DNA of 64,000 nt from Dermacentor variabilis (GCF_050947875.1 NC_134574.1:151225434-151289433), one strand, 5' to 3'; numbered from the stretch's first letter, positions 1 to 12,819 are shown. Numbers and translations are program-made. Notes: generated by a model from the letters alone, not told the origin.

Positions 1-132
1 CCGATTTATCGCCTCGGGCCTTCCTTCCTCGTTTTTGCGCACTATAGAATCGATTTTCGCTTGTCTGAAGTAAGGATTTACCAACTAGCGCAAGCAGGCA
101 CACTTTCGCGATGTTAAGCCCATGTGCTCTTA

Positions 133-471
133 CTAATGTTGAATTCCAATGGTAGATCGCGAGCGCTCGGCCGGATCACGAACGGAGCGCGTCGCTCCTA
201 CTGAGATCGCTCTCATCTGCTCACACCATGTCTGCGAAGGGAATGCATGCGCTCCCGCGGGGGCACTTAGTACAGGAAAATCAAGTGAGAGGGCGCTAGA
301 ATAGAGAGAGGTACAAGCACTCGGAAGCGCCACCCACCACCCCATTTCACTGTCCGTGTCAGAAGAATCATCACTCGACTTGGAAATTGTACTGTCTGAG
401 TCGGAGCTGTCTAGGAGCGCGAACAAAATCGCACGGCGCGAAGTGGCGTCCCCGTTTCCCATGTCGTCCAT
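133..471 (-). pseudogene. possible N-terminal remnant of a Harbinger/PIF-like transposase
   Basis: From an ATG at the right end of this interval the minus strand reads an acidic, serine-rich start: MDDMGNGDATSRRAILFALL, followed by a run of S, D and T residues. A short arginine pair, a hydrophobic LFALL block and then an SD-rich stretch resembles, from memory, the start of HARBI1-type transposase proteins in ticks. After about 45 residues the frame loses that character and stops without any nuclease domain. The rest could lie left of the window, in another frame or behind an intron. It could equally be a chance acidic frame. Assignment is weak. Confidence 0.2.
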
Positions 472-539
472 AGCTGCCCGCGACCGGAAACAGGCGACCG
501 TGACAGGAAGCAGAGGCGGGTGAAGGAAATACGTCACGA

Positions 540-2099
540 GGACTTCCGGTCAAATCTGCCGATTTCGGCGGAGCAAATACTTTTGCTCCACGGAGCAATC
601 CGGGAACAGCGGCTGGTCCCAATCTGCCATTGGAACGCACAGCTCACGCTCCCATTCTGCCATTGCAATAGGATTGCTGCATACAGAGCAGGAAAACTTG
701 ATCTGGATTTTCCATTGGAATTCAAGATAAGTCCTTCCTCACGGACTGCTCCTGGAGCTCTCGGGCTCAATACCCCGTCTCTCTATTATTCTCATCTATG
801 CGCCTGTATGACACAGACGAAATAACGATATCTTGCATATGTGTCTTTGGGAAACAAAATACATTGTACGCACAGCCTCCTCCCAATTTTTAGATCCTTT
901 TGTTTCTGTGCACCTCGGACTTTATATGGATCTTGTCTACCCTCATAATCTCTCTTCGTACTTAACTTTCTAAATCTGGGACATTTCTCGTTATCTTTCT
1001 TTTAAATTAATACGGTGTGAAATGATATAGCCGTTACCGTCGTAAGGTGAACAAGCCTTCTATTATTTGTTCAGTTCAGCATAGAAATAGCGAGAAAAAA
1101 TTAGCTATGCGAGTAAATTTTTTACGCTTCTTTCAGACCGTGACAGCTTTTCGAATCGGTCTGCAGCTTAGCCTCGATGCCTGCGGAATTGTAGATCAGT
1201 CTCCCCTGATCCAAGATAATTTACTCCAAACGATAAAAATAAATATAATGAACGAAACAAATGTGCCATATCTTCCAGTCACCTCTTACGCTCACTGCTC
1301 CCCCAGTGTAAATGTGACGCTTTCGATAAATCTGCAGATCGCCTTTATTCGTTGGATGTTTTAAAACAAGTTATTCTGCTTCCATTAAGTTAGGACACAC
1401 AAAGAGAACGGGTTAAACGTGCTAAATTGAGTGCCCAATTGTACGATCGACAAATGTCGTTCTCCCTCCACAGACCAGAGAGGACAGGGTCGGAAATATC
1501 CTTACATGCGCATCACTGGTACCAGGAATGAAACTCCAGCGTTCGCATTTACTCACCACCATAAGTTGTCTGTTTCGGTTACAGTTTTCTTTTTCTTTTT
1601 CAATGTACACACTATATGCTTCATTGACTAAGCCAGGAGAGTGAAGTCTATGGCTGAGTCACGTGCAAGCGTAGTTCCCAAGCACTGGCTTTTCTTGCAG
1701 TTGCCAATTTAAACCCCTTGTTGAGCCAATCATAAGGGATGGGCGAATAAAGGGTTGGGAGATTGTGCACGGAGATATTAAAATTTATGCCATGTCCAGC
1801 GATACCATTGCTGAATAAAAAAAGGGACTATGCCTTGGTGACTGGTCGCACATGCTATCGCACTGTTTTAGTTTCTTCGACACCTTAAAAAAGCTGATGT
1901 AATATTTAGCTTGGTATTTGAGCTTTCGTATTGAAGCATTCTCAATGTGGTATTTTTTAACAGAGCCCTTTGTTATAATACCTTTTGTTGCACTACGGCT
2001 GTGGCCCTAAAGAACGAATTACAGAAAAAAGAAAAAAAAAAGAACAGTGCCGCCTTTCACTGATACAGCGATGTTTTGTATTCGTTTTTCTTTCTCAAC
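540..2099. other. unassigned AT-rich DNA
   Basis: No reading frame with recognisable protein content, no RNA gene and no repeat I can name. It contains short poly(A)/poly(T) runs and several AATAAA hexamers without a gene to attach them to. Confidence 0.5.
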
Positions 2100-2341
2100 A
2101 CAATATAAATTACGGTGTTTTTCGTGCCATAAACACGGTCTAATAGTAAGGCACGCCGTTGTGGGGGACTCCGGTGTAATTTTCACCACCTGGGGTTCTT
2201 TTTCGTTTTTGTTGTTTTGTGTATTGTTTCTATTTATACATACATAAGTATTTTTCATTTGGACCCGTTGAAATGCCACCACCGCCGTGGCATTCGAACA
2301 CACGACCTCGAGCTCAGCAGCGCGATGACAACACAGCGCGT
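2100..2341 (-). mobile_element. tRNA-headed tick SINE, reverse orientation, diverged
   Basis: Read on the minus strand, a pol-III-like head with a B-box-like GTGTTCGAATGCCAC segment near the right end is followed by a 'GGCGGTGGTGGCATTT' body. The 'ACCCCAGGTGGTGAAAATTA' segment and a CGGAGTCCCCCACAACGGCG block come next, ending in a TTTATGGCACGAAAA tail. The order matches the other SINE copies in this window. The central part is expanded or mutated with T-rich sequence. It has no coding capacity and would rely on LINE proteins for movement. Confidence 0.7.
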
Positions 2342-3074
2342 AATTCTTTTCTTTTTTTTCAATAATGCATATGTGCCACTAAGGACAAGCGAATTCCCAA
2401 TAGATGAAAAATTGCACCGTAAGCCTCTTAATATGAACACCTTGTGCCATGTCGCCTGCATACTGGATTCGTTTAAGCAATCAAGGAGGAGCCCTCCAAA
2501 AAAATGGATTCCCACCACTCTTTTTTTGTACAGCGTTGTCGCAAGTTACCTAAAATGGTGCATAGCCGCGTTCCTAGCAGTTACATATGCTGTTGCACAG
2601 CGGGGCCAATAATTTTGCAACGTGTGTCCACGGATAACGGAGTGTTCTCACGCGTGACACTTTTCAAAGCGGTGAGCAGGGTCGCTATATCAGACAGTTC
2701 GCATAATTCGTATGCAGCAATATTGTTCAAAGTTTAATTCGTGCGTTGGCTAATAGCTCCTTCCAGCTGCCGCGTGTTACGCCTCAAAGCAAGCGTGTTT
2801 GGTTGCTTTACGCATTTCCCGCAGAGCGTGGCGAAGTTCGTTGAGCAAACGAATGCGGCGATGCATTAAATGCATTTACAAAGTGGGTGTGGTTATTCTA
2901 TAGTTCGCTCCCTTCTTTTTCCCCGTTTTTATATTGTGTTAGCGTATAGTGCATACTCGATACTTTGATCTATATATTATATTCCTATTATTTCCTATGT
3001 CGAGAGCGTTCTTTCGCAACCATATGCCATGGGTCAATGGTGCAATAATTCTGCAATTGAGGGACCAGGCGGTG
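2342..3074. other. unassigned DNA
   Basis: Short reading frames only, none with recognisable content. No repeat identified. Confidence 0.5.
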
Positions 3075-3086
3075 AACACACACACA

Positions 3087-3125
<39 letters not shown>

Positions 3126-3151
3126 ATATATATATATATATATATATATAT
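3075..3151. repeat. compound (CA)n-(TA)n microsatellite
   Basis: An AC dinucleotide run of about 49 bp, with one AAAC interruption, is followed directly by a TA run of about 27 bp. Dinucleotide 'proteins' of alternating THT or YI residues across it are artefacts. Confidence 0.95.
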
Positions 3152-3455
3152 GCATTGGACCTATTACAAATCCACCATCTCAGTCTTACACTAGAGCGAG
3201 CTGATTTGAAAACCTACAAAAGCTAAATAGTCGTAATACTTATCGTGTACTACTGTGCATCGATCTTCTCAAAAGCAGCGCCAAAAATAAGGTAGCGTTA
3301 GTCTTGTAAAAAAAAAAGGATATTTGATTTGCGAAACTGAAACATAGCTACATAAGTAACCGTTAAAGATTACGTTGGTGAGTGCTACACGAGCAAAGGA
3401 AGCAATAGCAAAGAATTGCGAAAGAATCACGTGGTTGGTGATAGCCCAAGTGTAA

Positions 3456-3480
3456 ATATATATATATATATATATATATA
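3456..3480. repeat. (TA)n microsatellite
   Basis: About 25 bp of uninterrupted TA dinucleotides. Confidence 0.9.
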
Positions 3481-3769
3481 CGACCTGCATCACCATGATG
3501 TCCACTTTTCTCCCGGCATCCTCGTGTATTGCGTTGGTCATCATTTCGTAAAGTTGGCCTTCTTGAGGAAAGTACTCTCCTGTTACACAGTTCCGTATCA
3601 CGGTTTCCGCCGAGGGACCGGCGTCACATATTTGAAATCATTCTCGCCACGCCTAGTGCGTGCTCGTACCGGTGCGACAACCAGTGACATTGTCCACGCG
3701 TCGCCAAGCTCGAGCCCTACAACTCTCCTAGTCCTTTTTGTCCGCCTCTTTCCACACGTAACAATATAC

Positions 3770-3870
3770 ATATACTGCCATGAGAAGCCAACAATGGCAA
3801 CAAAGACAGCATAGGGGAAATTATCCGCAGTTCCTAATTGAAATAAACAAATGACAAATAAATGATAATG
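3770..3870 (-). repeat. fragment of a second dispersed family, reverse orientation
   Basis: The stretch containing GCATAGGGGAAATTA, then CCTAATTGAAATAAACAAAT and ACAAATAAATGATAATG, resembles the 3' body of a tRNA-like dispersed tick repeat I recall. Its head, with 'ACGTGGGTTCGA', is seen in forward orientation near position 5600. Only the body is present here. Confidence 0.45.
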
Positions 3871-5559
3871 CAAGTACATATTGCATAAACCCATCAGAGC
3901 TAAAGGCAAAGACGTCTTAAAAAGAGCCTGTTTATTTGTTTACGTATTTACATTTAGACGAAGTTTGTTTCTGTATATATTGCGCCTCACCACGCACACG
4001 TCAGGTTTCACGTCAGACTGGAACGCCCAATGTAGTCGTCGATTCCACGGCGGACACACTCGTTGAAAACGTGCTCTCAAAGTCTGGCAGCTTTCAGCAG
4101 CACTTTATATTTCTTCTATGCGCTCACTTTCCATCGCTTCAACGACAGCTCACTTTCGCTGTACTGCAATTTTTCCTACTTCTGAGCGACCTCTCCATGG
4201 TCTCTACTCTGTTGGCGATCATCGCGTGCAACCAAGTGCGCCTCCTTCACCTTTGTGGTAATTTAAGAGAATGATGATGTTGCCCTCTCACGTGGCAGCA
4301 CTGAGGGGGTTTCTCTTCTGAGTTATTTGCGCTTCAGCGAGTGAAAGACAAGTATGGGAACCGGAACACGTGTACGGCAGCAGACAGCAAGCAGATGAAC
4401 CGGCTCGCCGCTTTCTAACGTATACTCTGCGGGCTTCAGTTGGCTGTCAGACAAGCTTGTCTTGATGGGGATGCGCCCTACGGAGGGCTTATGAAGTCTC
4501 CATATCATTTTTCTTTCTATTGATATTCATTCTATATTTGTTTCTACTGCCGGCTATCATATAACTTACCGCGTCTTGCATGTTATTTCCAACGTCTATA
4601 AAATGACATCTACCCGCACGCACGCACGCACGCGGATACGCATCTAGATACGCACACACACAAAATAAGATTGAGCTGTGAAAGAAGGAACATTTAGTTG
4701 CTGTTCATTTTCTTTTTTCTTCTTCTCTTTTTTTTCTGGAAGAGGGTCACTTGTTTTTTGTTACTTTTTACAGTGAAATGATTGATCACTCCTAATGGCG
4801 TGCCATATCCCTTCCATTTTAGAAGAAATACGGTGCTTTCAGGAGCAAACTTCTTGTTGAGATCGCACTGTATACGCACATCACTATACTCGTGTGTTAG
4901 CTTAAGATAAAGTTTAGATTAGGCGGTCAGCAACTCGAACAGGAGAAAATAGACTGGCGTTATTTCCATAAAGTGTAGATTTCAGATTTCTGGTGCCTCA
5001 ATTTATCATCGCAATCATCATTATTACTTTCGTACGCGTCGTTTACTCCACTGCTGGAAAAAACCCACCCACAAAAGCGTGGCAACGCTCGGAGTGTTGC
5101 GACCATGCCAGCGCTTGTCTTGACATGTCTTTACCGGTCTTTATTTCTTGTGCGGATGGACCATCTCGATATTCATTTACTCCTAAACTGAGCTAGGACA
5201 CCTACGTGTGGTTACAACATGCATCCCACGATTGCCTGGGTTCACCTTATCGCGATGAAATTACGTCGCACGTTGTTCCTTGCTCTAGCTACTAGCTTTC
5301 AATCGTCGTCGTTAGCTTGTACTAGTCTAACCGCGGGTTCCCTATTGTGTTCGTATTCGTTGGCACAAAATTCGGTCTCTTCATCTTCACTGGCCAGTTG
5401 CTTGCTCCCAAGTTCACGCACTAGGTGACGTCAGCGGTTCAAAGTATTTTTTTCATGGTCCGCCACCATGACCATGAGTGACGTTGGCTAACATTCCTAG
5501 GGATATTTTTGTACACGTATACAGAAATCCCCGTGCAACTGCACGGAAGCATTGCCGCC
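3871..5559. other. unassigned DNA with a small CGCA/CA-rich patch
   Basis: No gene or named repeat seen. Around 4614-4672 there is a short (CGCA)n run followed by CACACACACA. Confidence 0.5.
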
Positions 5560-5690
5560 ACTATAGCTGAATTGATAAAGTACCATCCGCGTAATACGGA
5601 GTACGTGGGTTCGACTGCCACCTATAGCATGATATCTTTTCGCCTACTTACTTTTACCGTACAATTTCCGAATTTTCAAACAAGACGTAA
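5560..5690 (+). repeat. tRNA-like dispersed repeat, forward orientation
   Basis: The sequence CATCCGCGTAATACGGAGTA followed by CGTGGGTTCGACTGCCACCT has a B-box-like GGTTCGA core and a short anticodon-arm-like hairpin. It is followed by a T- and C-rich body. From memory this is a common tRNA-derived repeat of tick introns. It lacks a complete acceptor stem, so I do not call it a functional tRNA. Confidence 0.5.
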
Positions 5691-8560
5691 CGATTAATTT
5701 GCAGTGTGCTTTCTCTAGCTTCAACAAGTGTTTGTTTATATGCTTGTTACTATAAAAAATGCAGCCTCACTAACTACTTCATTCCTCTATGACTTCACTT
5801 GAGTTCCAGTTAAAAGAATATAGTCTCACTTTGTGTCGCTATTAACTATTTTGCTTTACTTCGATCGCCTAAGCTCTGTAGTGTTCGGTTTTGAGTTTGC
5901 GGCAACCTATAAGTAACTATTAACATTATACACTATTTATGAACTTTCTCCTCATTGACTCGCACAGTCCGGTAACAAGGAGCGCTTGACAAATGAGTGC
6001 CAAGCTTATTCTCATCGGCAATCACATTTCATAATTAGTGGCCGCCTACAGCTATATTTGGTCTAGGTAAATGAACACTGCGTGCGCCAGCTCACTATCA
6101 ACATTGACCTTTGGGAATCAAATAAACTGTTAGCGTCCCACTGGCTATCGCTATTGGCAAATTTGCGAGCGTTAACCAAAAAGAGAGGGCTCTTTAGTGC
6201 AGCACCCAATGTCGATTTAAGCTGTTCTTTACGTCTAACGATGCCCGAAAGTTAAGACAAGAGAGTGCTTGTCACTGTAGGTTATAGATGAAGGTACCGT
6301 TGCAGAAGTGGTCCTTTTGTCACTGTGCTTACACTGTTCATATTTGTAAATTAACTGTCCATGTAAATATGTGTACTCGGTTTCAAACACAAGAACCTCA
6401 AAAGTTGCAGCGTTAAGAAACTGCATTTCTTAAGAGTCTCCTCTATTTCTTCTGCTTCGCTACTTAACGACGTCGAACGACATCGTGGCAAAATTGCGCT
6501 CGAGATTTGCCGATTTATCGTATTATTTTCATCTCAATTTTCATAAAGAAGATTCCACTTTATTATTTTTTTCCCAGCGCGTCACGCAGAGGGACAAGTC
6601 AAGCTTCAATACACGCCTTGGTCTCTGGCCAGCGGAAGTCCATCGCGTGACGCCTACACCGGGTCATCTCTCGAAGCGCCATCTGTCGCAAGGAAGAAGA
6701 TTAGCGCCGACACGCCAGCGCGCGGAGCCATTTCGAACGCTCCACAAAGAACGGCCCAATCACAATGCGTTCATTCTGCATATACCACGCGCAACACGCG
6801 CACGTATACGTGTATATGGTGCAAGCGACGAAAGACCAATGCATCGAAATAAAGAAGTGAAGAAACAGGACGCGGCCGATGCGACGACGCACCTGAGCGT
6901 TTTCGCGCTTAAAGCGACACCTTCGCCTACGAAAGTGAGCATCCTGCACAGCTGTCGCGATCACAACATCGCTTCCCTCCTCGCCCCATCCCCACCCCCC
7001 ACCGCCCACCCAGGCCCACCCACGCAAATGTTTCACGCAAGGCACTAATGGAGTTGCCGCCTTTCGCATGATTACGAAGCGTATAGAGCTTTCCGTATAG
7101 GCGACTACCATGACACTGCACGGCGCACGCGAACAGCGATCGTTGAACAATTTTTTACGAACCCCGCTGTATACCGTGAAAGCACTCTTGCGCCAACGGA
7201 GGTGGCAGAGTGGGTTCTTTGTCGCCTAAAGCGATCGTCGTCTGCCGCTTTTCACGCGCACTGGCGACACGATGGCGCTCTTGTCTCGTATGCATGCGGC
7301 GAATTACCTCTGCTTCGATTTCCTTATGATTTCTTTTTTCACGCGGATTCATTGCATGTGATGATGCACGCGTTGCGGACGATGTTGTCCGGTCACCGCA
7401 CGATCCAACCATTGATAGTGCAGGTGCGGGGAATGATTCTTCGTTACATATTCGAGGCGAGTTGCTCTCGTGCTTCACGAAGAGCGCATTTTTTTTTTTT
7501 TTCGTCGAGCGCATAATGGGGAGTGGCCGTGGAGGGTGGGTTTCTTCTGTATAGGTGTCTGTTTCAACTTCTTTGGATTGTTCTTTCTTTATTACTGATA
7601 ACTTCGGTTGTTTCACATGATTGCTTTTGTTTCTTTACTGCCTTTGGTTTCTTTCGTTCGTTTGTTCTATCTTATCTTCGTTATATATATATATACTACA
7701 TTGCTTCAGCATCCCGTTTGCAAGAGGTTCCCAAGAATCAAGACGTCATGGCGAATTTGATTAAGTACTCAGGAGAATATCATAACCAGTTGAAAGCAAC
7801 GAAATGAAAACAGAAGAAAAATGAATACAGAAAAAAGATTAGAGCAACAGCATTAGCGGGCCAATTCTTTAAATAAAGAACAGGGGGGGGGGGGAAATGA
7901 CATGTTCTGACAACGCCAAACGTTCTCCTCGCACCAGATAATTCTTACAAACTCTTGTGTCATGCCAACATTTTCTAAAAGGCGCGTACGTGCGCGTGTC
8001 AAAGTTTTGATTGATGATACACTTTGCATTGATTTTCTTTCTTACTATTTATGATCTGATCACGTACCTCTGTTGTTGTTTCTTGTTCCTCGTACTGCTA
8101 TTTCCTGTTTCTTAAAACATTTTTTTTTTGTCCACGTTTAGCTTTTCGTTTTCAGCTTTATGACTGCCACGGCTGTTGATAATTTATTTGGCCTCCTCGG
8201 AGTTACATTCATCAGATACATCTCTGCCAGCAGTCATAAATGGTAGCAGGCTGAACAGTCTGATTAAAAGCATCTTCTTGTATTACCGAGATCTTGTGGA
8301 AATTACCGAAACGACATGATGCGCTTTCGATATTTACTCACCGGTGCACTGTCCAGCGTATCTGAGAGATACCGGAGTCTTCGACCCACAACCTTCGCTC
8401 CGTCTCGACAGGGGCTCGCACCGTAGGGCGTCTGCTCGGTTTGTGTCGAGGAGTGGCCCACCCCTCGACACGATGTCACCAAGTCGGGAAGGGGCAAGGG
8501 CGTAGGAGTGGCCGACAAGCCTGCGTGCAGAGAGAGATGTTAGTGTGTTAACGGCCTACG
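5691..8560. other. unassigned DNA; GC-rich patches and a poly-G run
   Basis: A 187-codon open frame lies at 6485-7048 on the plus strand. It has low-complexity, arginine-rich composition with no domain I recognise, and the opposite strand is also open, so GC content rather than coding is the likely cause. The 6600-7500 part is richer in CpG. A 12-base G run lies at 7883-7894 and a short TA run near 7682. Confidence 0.45.
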
Positions 8561-8561
8561 C

Positions 8562-8630
8562 ATGTAGCCTATAGTGGTCATGGAACTGCACGTGTGTGCT
8601 CGTGGTCGCGGATTCGATCCTTCTTGACCT
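8562..8630 (+). repeat. tRNA-like SINE head, degraded
   Basis: A run of TAGCCTATAGTGGTCATGG resembles an A-box region. About 30 bases on, GGTCGCGGATTCGATCCTTC resembles a B box. No downstream SINE body is recognisable, so this is a head-only relic or a coincidence. Confidence 0.35.
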
Positions 8631-9019
8631 CATTAACTACTCGCTTATTGCTCATTCGTTTGTGTTTGACCGCAGTGAAATATGTGGACAGCTTGATATA
8701 AAGAAATAAATTAGTATTGCCAGAAAATTTTGTTGTATAAACAGTCTCCACTGGTTTCCGCAAAATCTCATTTCTGGCGGACAAACGGCTGGCTAAATGA
8801 AACACATCATGCCAAAAGGCTACATTCGTGTTTTCAGCGCATTAACCTCGTACTCCTCGCAAGTTGTGAAGATGTTCTCGCAAATTGAGAGAATGTTGAT
8901 ACAAGTGATCGTTTCACAATGACAATGGACCTTAAGAAGCGGATTAGAACCGCTCAACGAGAGATGAAATAAAAACAAACCATAACAAACTGCTACGGCT
9001 GATATTTTAATAGATATTA
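8631..9019. other. unassigned DNA
   Basis: Nothing recognisable in this stretch. Confidence 0.5.
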
Positions 9020-9260
9020 AGAGACATAAATGAAGTTGGGCGGGTCGCGTAATGCGCAGGACAGGTAACCAGTGGTCTGCTGGAGCAGGAGAATGGGTGG
9101 CCAATGTAAGGGAAACGAAGACAGGGATGGGGCAGAGGACCAGGTGGAGGTGCGAAATTTTCACGCATAGATTGGCGGTAACAGGGGTGGAATGGAGTGA
9201 TTGGCGATTGCAGCTGGTAGAGGCCTCCACACTTCGATGGACGAATACTGGGCTATTAAA
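9020..9260 (+). pseudogene. decayed C-terminal end of an RTE-like LINE reverse transcriptase, copy 1
   Basis: The plus-strand frame carries MRRTGNQWSAGAGEW followed by an RTRW motif and TGVEWSDWRLQL. This matches in pattern the segment just after the reverse transcriptase of arthropod RTE-like LINEs (recalled as 'GHVMRR-DNRW…-EW…-R-RTRW…'). The reading frame upstream is broken by stops, and the palm domain is missing. The end of the match, GGTAGAGGCCTCCAC, lines up with the GGGAGAGGCCTTCG seen in the second copy near 9694. This is a dead fragment with no function of its own. Confidence 0.5.
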
Positions 9261-9629
9261 TACGATGGATTGTCATGTGTATTATGCAGTAAGGGGGGGA
9301 ATCGTATATGTTGCCAAAATGAATTTGAGAAGTCACAATTGGTAGTGATGGAAAACCTGCACACTTCGTGTTTCCGGCTGGCGTGCAATTGAATTAAGGG
9401 TGAGACCTTTACAATGTACGCACCACAATACGAAGCACTGCATCTTAGGTAGCAATTGCCTTCTGTTAAGAAAAAAGTTGTTGAAGACCACTAGTTCTTT
9501 ACGGAAGTCTATTTTTCACTAATGCGTAAGGTACAGGACCGGTTGAGCATTGTAGTTACAGAATGGCTGCCATAGAAAGGGCAGCGCAGTTTAAAGCAGG
9601 AGAAAATTAGGTGAGGTGAGGAAATTAGG
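9261..9629. other. unassigned DNA between two LINE 3' ends
   Basis: No clear coding or repeat signature. It may be host DNA separating two insertions or a diverged LINE 3' region. Confidence 0.4.
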
Positions 9630-9745
9630 AAATTTGCGCGTGCAAGTTCGAATTAGCTAGTGTAAGACAGGGGTAATTCGATATCACAGGGAGAGGCCTT
9701 CGTCCTGCAGTAGGAATAAAGCTAGGCTTATGGTGATGATGACTT
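9630..9745 (+). mobile_element. RTE-like LINE 3' end, copy 2, with ATG-type tail
   Basis: The stretch contains GTAAGACAGGGGTAATTCGA, then GGGAGAGGCCTTCGTCCTGC, and ends with a GGCTTATGGTGATGATGACT tail. This order, with a (GAT)n-like end, is the 3' terminus of an RTE-like LINE family common in ticks. The same landmarks recur in reverse near 10.87, 39.8 and 63.2 kb. Confidence 0.6.
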
Positions 9746-10854
9746 TTCAGAGTGGGATTATAATGCTCATATAAGCGTGAGAGAGCAAATTGCATAAATA
9801 GATCACCAAATTCCAGAAAACTTCAAGCCTCAAAATTCTGAAAGAAAGACCTTTGAAAGATAAGAAACGAAAATTTAAAATTCCCCAACACCTAAGCAAG
9901 CAGCTGTCGTCGGCCTTAAAATTCTTGTCACTGACTACATGCGACGCGAGAATGAAAGAATATTAATGCAAATAAAAATTCAGTGGCCGTTATCAGTGAA
10001 TCCCTCTGGAGTTAAACATCAAGTTCTCTCGACGTCTGTGGGGAAAAAAGTTCTGACTGCGCATACCCAACGCTGCTATCCTGCGGTTGCTTGCACACAG
10101 GCTCGAGGCCATCGCAAGAAACGTTTTCCAATTCCCTATTCATAAGCCTGAAAGCAATCCACGAGCCAGCCAGCGTCTCAACACGCGAAAGCTTTAGAGA
10201 CAGTGCAGTCACGCCAGTTGCAGGGATTTCGGAGATGAGTACAAGCCACGTTGTCGGAGAGACGCATGCAATTATACGCGCATCAACGAAGAGCATGTTC
10301 CACACAGGAGGCAATGCATATTTCATACTCGCTTCTTGCAGTCTTGCTGCCAGCGGTGGCCATACATTCTAGTCGACACAGCTTTGAGCGTCTGTCACTC
10401 ACAAAACTGAATTAGCGACGCGGACGACGCATTCATACACTGGCGCGTGCTCAAAAAGAATCGAAACGGAGCCACAAACAAGTTTTCGTCCCTTGGTCCT
10501 ATTATTTATTAACAACGCAACCGCTCACCGCGTTGTGAGCACGTGTACACGTGGACGACACGCGATTGCATATCACGCTGGTTCTTTAGCAGGCGCCGTG
10601 GCCAGGTGTTCAATTATAAGGAAACCGCATGCATGAGTCGCTGTCACGGTATATCAATCTCACGGTCTGTTTGTCACCGAATTAAAACCACGACAAGAGT
10701 GTTTTGACAAGGCAGGGGAAGTGGCTCTTGCATGATTGATGGCGGCGAGAGACGTATCTCGCGCCTGAAGCTTAGCGCGTGCCTCTCGTGGGGTTAAACA
10801 GCAAGCTGGAAGAAAAAAATGTATAAATCTGCGGTGTATCTTCGGAGTTACGCG
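9746..10854. other. unassigned DNA
   Basis: A 104-codon minus-strand frame at 10012-10326 has protein-like composition, but I recognise nothing in it. It is overlapped by a 93-codon frame on the other strand and lacks convincing splice sites. No repeat identified elsewhere in the interval. Confidence 0.4.
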
Positions 10855-11335
10855 AATAATAAAGTGCAGCGTCATCATCATCATCGTCGTCTTATTCATC
10901 GTGAGCATATCTTTAGGTGCACTGCAGGACGAAGTCCCCTCCCAGTGATCTGCGATCACCCCTGTCTTGCACTAACTGATTCCAACTTGCGCCTACAAAT
11001 TTCCCAATTTCATTACCTCACCGAAATTTCTGCTGCCCTCGAGTGTTGCTTCCCTTCCTTCAGCAACCATTCTGTAACTCTAATGGTCCACCGGTTATCT
11101 ACCTTACGCATTGCATAGCATGCCCAGCTCTATATTTTTCTCCTACTGTCCACTAGAATATGGGATATCTTCGTTTGCTCACTCATTCACACAGCTCTCT
11201 TACTGTGTCAACGTTACGCCTAATATTTTTCGTTCCATAGCTCTTTGCGGGGTACTTAATTTGTTCTCGAGCTTCGTTATAAACCTCCAAGTTTCTGCCC
11301 ATATGTTAGCACCCCTAGAATGCAATCATTGTACG
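10855..11335 (-). pseudogene. RTE-like LINE C-terminus and 3' tail, reverse orientation
   Basis: On the minus strand the sequence reads GANIWAETW, then TKLENKLSTPQRAMERKILG and VTLTQ. This is the conserved post-palm segment of RTE-like LINE reverse transcriptases (family pattern recalled as 'GAETW…RAMERAMLGVTLRDR'). It continues through frame-breaking stops, including a degenerate VDH-SYRMVAEGREA region. It ends with a CCTGCAGTGCACC segment and a tail of GATGATGATGATGACG-type repeats. Catalytic motifs are absent, so this is a 5'-truncated, inactive insertion of about 0.5 kb. Confidence 0.7.
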
Positions 11336-12819
11336 CTTTTCTTTTCAACAACAGCGGCAAGCTCCCAGTCATTATTTGGTAATGCCTGCCGTAAGCACTC
11401 AAGCCCAATTTTATTCTTATGAAACTTTTTTTCATAATCAGGGTCCCCTGTGAGTAATTGACCGCAACGCAGTGGATGTTTATTCGACAAGGCGATTTAC
11501 TCAATAACATTCTGCATCATTACCGCAATTTATCAGAGCTATGCCGACCGAATTAATGCAAAGCCGAAGAGGTGCTTGCTTGAAAAGTTTCTTGTTTGAT
11601 TCGTATTTTCTCCCAACCCTGTTACAAGGAACATGCTAACTTTATTATTTAATACAGAGCACTATAACTGTCCCGTGGCGCGTGATCATGTCAAGGGGCT
11701 GTTACCCATGTAACTTCCAGCACGGTTTTTTTATTTCTTTTTTTTTTGTAGTTATATTTCTAGGTCGCGTAACACCGTCCCATTCGGTTTGGAAGTGACA
11801 TGACAGTTTCATCATTTGAGGATTCAGTAAAAATCACTTCTTCATTTCGTGAATGGCAGTTCAAGGCGTACGAGGCGGCGTATGAAATGCAATCCCGTAT
11901 AAGCAGTAGATCTCCATTACTACAACGACCACTACTACTACTATTGCTACTACTATAGTCGTAATAATAATATTGTTAATTGCGATGGTGGTGGTTTTGA
12001 TCACAAGGTCAGAAGACGAAGGAGAAATGTCTAGGGTAAATGACCTCGTTTATAGCTTTTAATTTCGAGCAAGGGCTTTTAATAAATAATCGTTGGGATT
12101 CGCATTGCCACAGATAGCATCGTATGCTGAAACTCATAACCCAATTATTTCTGCTCAGGCCTACGTTGTCTACGTAATTTATGGCCTTCACATCTAATGC
12201 CACCATATAACATGCTAACTAAGCGCCCTTCTAACACCATGCCTAAACGAACACGAAAGGTAGTGGTACCTGTTGTGCTACACACCTCGATGATATATCT
12301 TCTAATTTTGTGACGAAAGTATGACTAAAATTTGCTAACATTATGACTGAACAACAGATCTTTTTTATAATCTGACATTGTTTCAATATTGTCTATATTG
12401 GACACCATACCAAAATTTTAAGGAAATGTTCTTTTTCTTCACGGTGCACAATACAGCCTCGAAGCAAAGCACGCGGTAGCTAGCACCAAATGCGGTAACA
12501 AGACTCTGCAATAATATTTAGAAATTATCCCAGTGCGGACGCTCGTATGCTAACCGAAACTAAAGAAATATATATACTTTGTTGTTTAATATTGCTGTGT
12601 TATCTGGCCACCTTAAATATTGGATTCAAGGGTAGCCGCAATATATAGGCGAATGAGCTTTCGCAGCGACATTACGTTGCGAATGGCATTACGGTCAATG
12701 TCGTGAGGTGTTACGCATGAGCATGTCATCGATATAGCAACAGTTAAAAGTCGACGCATTAAACGCACTATATCATTCCTCGCGCACTTGCTGCAGGGAT
12801 AAGATAGTTGGAGTCTCAC
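11336..12819. other. unassigned AT-rich DNA
   Basis: Contains a short ACTACTACTACTATTGCT-like trinucleotide stretch near 11925. No gene or named repeat. If the first-exon candidate immediately to the right is real, this interval would be its first intron. Confidence 0.4.

Noticed and set aside
2939..3226. Frames rich in alternating Thr-His, Val-Cys or Tyr-Ile
   Set aside because: They arise from the CA and TA dinucleotide runs.
6485..7150. 187-codon plus and 149-codon minus frames
   Set aside because: Both strands are open over the same GC-rich patch, there is no domain, and composition is biased to Arg, Pro and Ser.
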